This document shows positions 13,920 to 15,493 of a stretch of DNA of 15,493 nucleotides, piece after piece (within the stretch, counting starts at the first letter, position 1; each line of letters begins with the position of its first letter). The stretch is from Thermococcus sp. (GTDB taxonomy: Archaea; Methanobacteriota_B; Thermococci; Thermococcales; Thermococcaceae): assembly GCA_027062125.1 (NCBI GenBank), contig JAMOTW010000216.1, forward strand, positions 1 to 15,493. The letters run 5' to 3'. The notes beneath the pieces were generated by a model, which was not told the DNA's origin, searched no databases, and worked only from the letters and a program-made list of their open reading frames with translations. A program made the translations under genes and the position numbers.

Positions 13920-14639
13920 ATGAAGAGCGTTGAGAAACCAAGGGTTAGGGTCGTGGGAGAGGAAAAGGTCAAGCTCAAGAAGTCATTCGTCAAGCCCTGG
14001 ATGGGCATCAAGTACCTCTTCAAGAAGCCGGTCACGATAAAGATACCCTTCGAGAAGATAGAGCCGGCACCGAAGTACAGGGGATTCCACACGCTGAACT
14101 GGAAGACCTGCGTCGGCTGTAACTTCTGCGGCCAGATATGTCCCGCCAGGGCCATAGAGATGACCTGGATAGAAGTGGACGGCAAGATGGAGAAGAGGCC
14201 ACACCCGAAGGTCGACTACGGCAGGTGCACCTTCTGCCAGTTCTGCGTCGACGTATGTCCGACGGGAGCGCTGGGCTTCACCGAGAACTTCTACCTCACC
14301 ACAGGCGGCCTCGAGGAGGACCTCGAGCTCTACGACTGGGTTCCGATACACCCGGACAAAGTCAGGGAGCTCAACGAGATGTTCGGCGACTACCGCTTCC
14401 CGGTCGAGAGGATAGAGAAGAAGGAGGACGGAACCCACATCTACCACCTCCGCGACGGCTCGACCATTGAGTTCAAGATACTCGGCTACGGCCTGAGGCC
14501 CCCCGCGGCCGCCAGACCCAAGCCCGCAGCAAAGCCAGCGGCGAAACCTGCCGCAAAGCCGGCGGAGAAGAAAGAGGCTCCGAAACCCGAGGCAAAGGCA
14601 GAGAAGCCCGCTGAAAAGCCGGCCGAGAAGAAGGAGTGA
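13920..14639 (+). CDS. mbxN: MbxN, NuoI-like ferredoxin subunit with two [4Fe-4S] clusters
   Basis: 239 residues from the ATG at 13920, four bases after GGTGAT (13910-13915); ATG 13914 is an alternative. Two classic cluster motifs are present: C64, C67, C70, C74 (CVGCNFCGQICP) and C103, C106, C109, C113 (CTFCQFCVDVCP). It is the likely docking point for reduced ferredoxin and passes electrons to MbxJ. The last 40 residues form a low-complexity Lys/Pro/Ala/Glu tail with repeats of AAKP and AEKP, absent from NuoI. This is the last gene of the operon; a T-rich tract follows the stop. Confidence 0.93.
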   Translation: MKSVEKPRVRVVGEEKVKLKKSFVKPWMGIKYLFKKPVTIKIPFEKIEPAPKYRGFHTLNWKTCVGCNFCGQICPARAIEMTWIEVDGKMEKRPHPKVDYGRCTFCQFCVDVCPTGALGFTENFYLTTGGLEEDLELYDWVPIHPDKVRELNEMFGDYRFPVERIEKKEDGTHIYHLRDGSTIEFKILGYGLRPPAAARPKPAAKPAAKPAAKPAEKKEAPKPEAKAEKPAEKPAEKKE

Positions 14640-14656
14640 GCCTTTTCCTTTCTTTC
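14640..14656 (+). terminator. Probable T-rich terminator of the mbx operon
   Basis: CCTTTTCCTTTCTTTC starts directly after the mbxN stop. Archaeal transcription ends at T tracts without needing a hairpin, and no further mbx gene follows. The call rests on composition and position only. Confidence 0.4.
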
Positions 14657-14857
14657 AATCCCTTAGCTTTTCTGAAACTCCGCGTCGAGAAGTTCGACAA
14701 GGTCGCAACCTGGACGAAATGGGGGGCGATAACGCTCATAATCCTCGTCGGGGCGGTGCTCCTGCTCGTTGCCGCAATATACCAGATAATAGCCTTCGCG
14801 AACCTCCCGGAGGAGCTGGAACCCAGGGGGAAGGCAATATCCAGCCCAATAGCCTGA
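14657..14857 (+). pseudogene. C-terminal remnant of a DUF996-like membrane protein
   Basis: The frame ending at 14857 encodes one long hydrophobic segment preceded by VEKFDKVATWTKWGAIT. This lines up with SFDDAANWFKWGAIT near the end of the next gene, a DUF996-like protein, including the following hydrophobic helix. The homologous region in the second gene lies about 165 residues from its start, so the N-terminal two thirds are missing here. No start codon with a ribosome binding site is seen, and the sequence directly abuts mbxN. It is best read as the tail of a broken tandem copy, though a very small membrane protein from the GTG at 14636 cannot be excluded. Confidence 0.6.
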
Positions 14858-14891
14858 CCTTCTTCCCACCTTTTTAGGTAAAGCTTTTTAG
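14858..14891 (+). promoter_or_regulatory. T tract and TATA-like box before the second DUF996-like gene
   Basis: A pyrimidine run with TTTTT at 14871-14875 may end transcription of upstream sequence. CTTTTTAG at 14884-14891 is TATA-like and lies about 27 nt before the GTG at 14914, which would give a leaderless start. GGTGA at 14898-14902 is an alternative, weakly placed ribosome binding site. Confidence 0.35.
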
Positions 14892-14913
14892 GATTCGGGT
14901 GAATTTTTTTACG

Positions 14914-15493
14914 GTGGTCGACTTGACCGTGAACGTGAGGAGCGAAAAGAACCTCGGGATGTGAGGCTCGATATTGGCCCTCCTCGGGGGGTTCGTGCCC
15001 TACATCGGGAGTGTGCTGGCTTTAGTCGGGCTGATACTCGTTCTGGTGGCACTCCACGGGATAGGCAACGCTGTCGGTGACGACAGGCCTTTCAAGAACT
15101 ACCTGTACGCCATTGTGGCCGCCATCGCGATGGTGATACTGTTCATAGCGGTCTTCTTCACCATGTTCCTGTCGCTGACGCCGGTAGCCCACGAGGAATT
15201 CCAGGTCGAGGAGGTTCACACCGTAGGCCCCGGGGAGACAGTCATAACCCACCACATCGAGGACTCGATGCCATCCCTCGTGGTAGGCTCCATCTTCCTT
15301 GTCTTTATTGTGGTGGTCATAGCGGCCGCTATCGGGGCGTACTTCGAGATGAGGGCATGGAGGGCAATGTACGAGATAACCGGGACGAAGTCCTTCGACG
15401 ACGCCGCCAACTGGTTCAAATGGGGTGCCATAACCGCGATAGTGATCATCGGCTTCCTCCTTATGTTCATAGCGAGGATATTCGTCATCCTCG
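14914..15493 (+). pseudogene. DUF996-like membrane protein interrupted by an in-frame TGA, partial at the right edge
   Basis: From GTG 14914 the frame reads MVDLTVNVRSEKNLGM, then TGA at 14962-14964, then GSILALLGGFVPYIGSVLAL and onward, open to the window edge. The part before the stop and the part after it form one continuous family-like N-terminus, so the TGA interrupts a gene rather than separating two. Several hydrophobic segments follow, with a 35-residue polar loop (VEEVHTVGPGETVITHHIED). A single TGG to TGA change would explain it. Restart at TTG 14974 or GTG 14989 could still give a nearly complete protein. The C-terminus runs out of view. DUF996 has no known function to my knowledge. 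Confidence 0.6.

Noticed and set aside
5300..13922. Repeated GGTGATGA-like strings at gene junctions, which resemble C boxes of C/D guide RNAs
   Set aside because: They sit at ribosome binding site positions just before start codons and lack paired D boxes, so translation signals explain them.
4789..14639. Reading the operon as a membrane-bound hydrogenase (mbh)
   Set aside because: The second H subunit, the fused E/F gene, the lack of an I gene and the loss of two [NiFe] cysteines in the large subunit all fit mbx/mbs instead.

Overview
The window looks like chromosome from a hyperthermophilic archaeon of the order Thermococcales, most likely Thermococcus. The reasons are the dense GC-rich coding, TATA boxes followed at about 25 nt by leaderless starts, GGTGA/GGAGGT ribosome binding sites inside operons, and above all a complete 13-gene mbx (also called mbs) respiratory complex operon in the order known from Pyrococcus and Thermococcus. 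The species cannot be fixed from sequence alone.

Layout. Positions 1-989, minus strand: two overlapping genes for membrane-anchored exported proteins that appear to be paralogues; the second runs off the left edge. Positions 1052-2311, minus: a radical SAM protein with a C-terminal TRAM-like domain, probably leaderless. A 186-nt divergent promoter region follows, with an inverted repeat around a TATA-like box. Positions 2498-2998, plus: a small putative DNA-binding ACT-domain regulator. Positions 3099-4564: a 1.47-kb IS200/IS605-type element that carries only tnpB. Its ends are readable: target TTAC, guide AAAG, left and right hairpins, and cleavage site TCAA, as in IS608. It sits in the gap before the mbx operon.

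Positions 4668-4788: the mbx control region. It has a perfect extended SurR-type site (GTTn3AACn5GTT on the minus strand) upstream of the TATA box and a second GTTn3AAC dyad between the TATA box and the predicted start of transcription. Positions 4789-14639, plus: mbxA,B,C,D,F,G,H,H',M,J,K,L,N. Adjacent genes mostly overlap by ATGA. The first part encodes Mrp-like sodium/proton antiporter subunits (A,B,C,D,F,G and two antiporter-like H subunits). The second part encodes the complex I/hydrogenase-like redox arm (M membrane anchor, J [4Fe-4S] subunit, K NuoC-like, L large subunit, N ferredoxin-like). MbxL has lost half of the cysteines that bind [NiFe], which separates this complex from the hydrogenase Mbh. 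By established work on the Pyrococcus homologue it takes electrons from ferredoxin, reduces sulfane sulfur and pumps ions.

Positions 14640-15493: two tandem DUF996-like membrane protein genes, both apparently broken. The first is a C-terminal remnant. The second has an in-frame TGA 16 codons after its start and continues off the right edge.

The strongest candidates for a second look are the SurR site arrangement, the TnpB element with its predicted guide RNA and competing hairpins, the Glu-for-Lys change in MbxH, and the TGA-interrupted DUF996 gene. I found no clearly new multi-gene system; the central operon is a known one.
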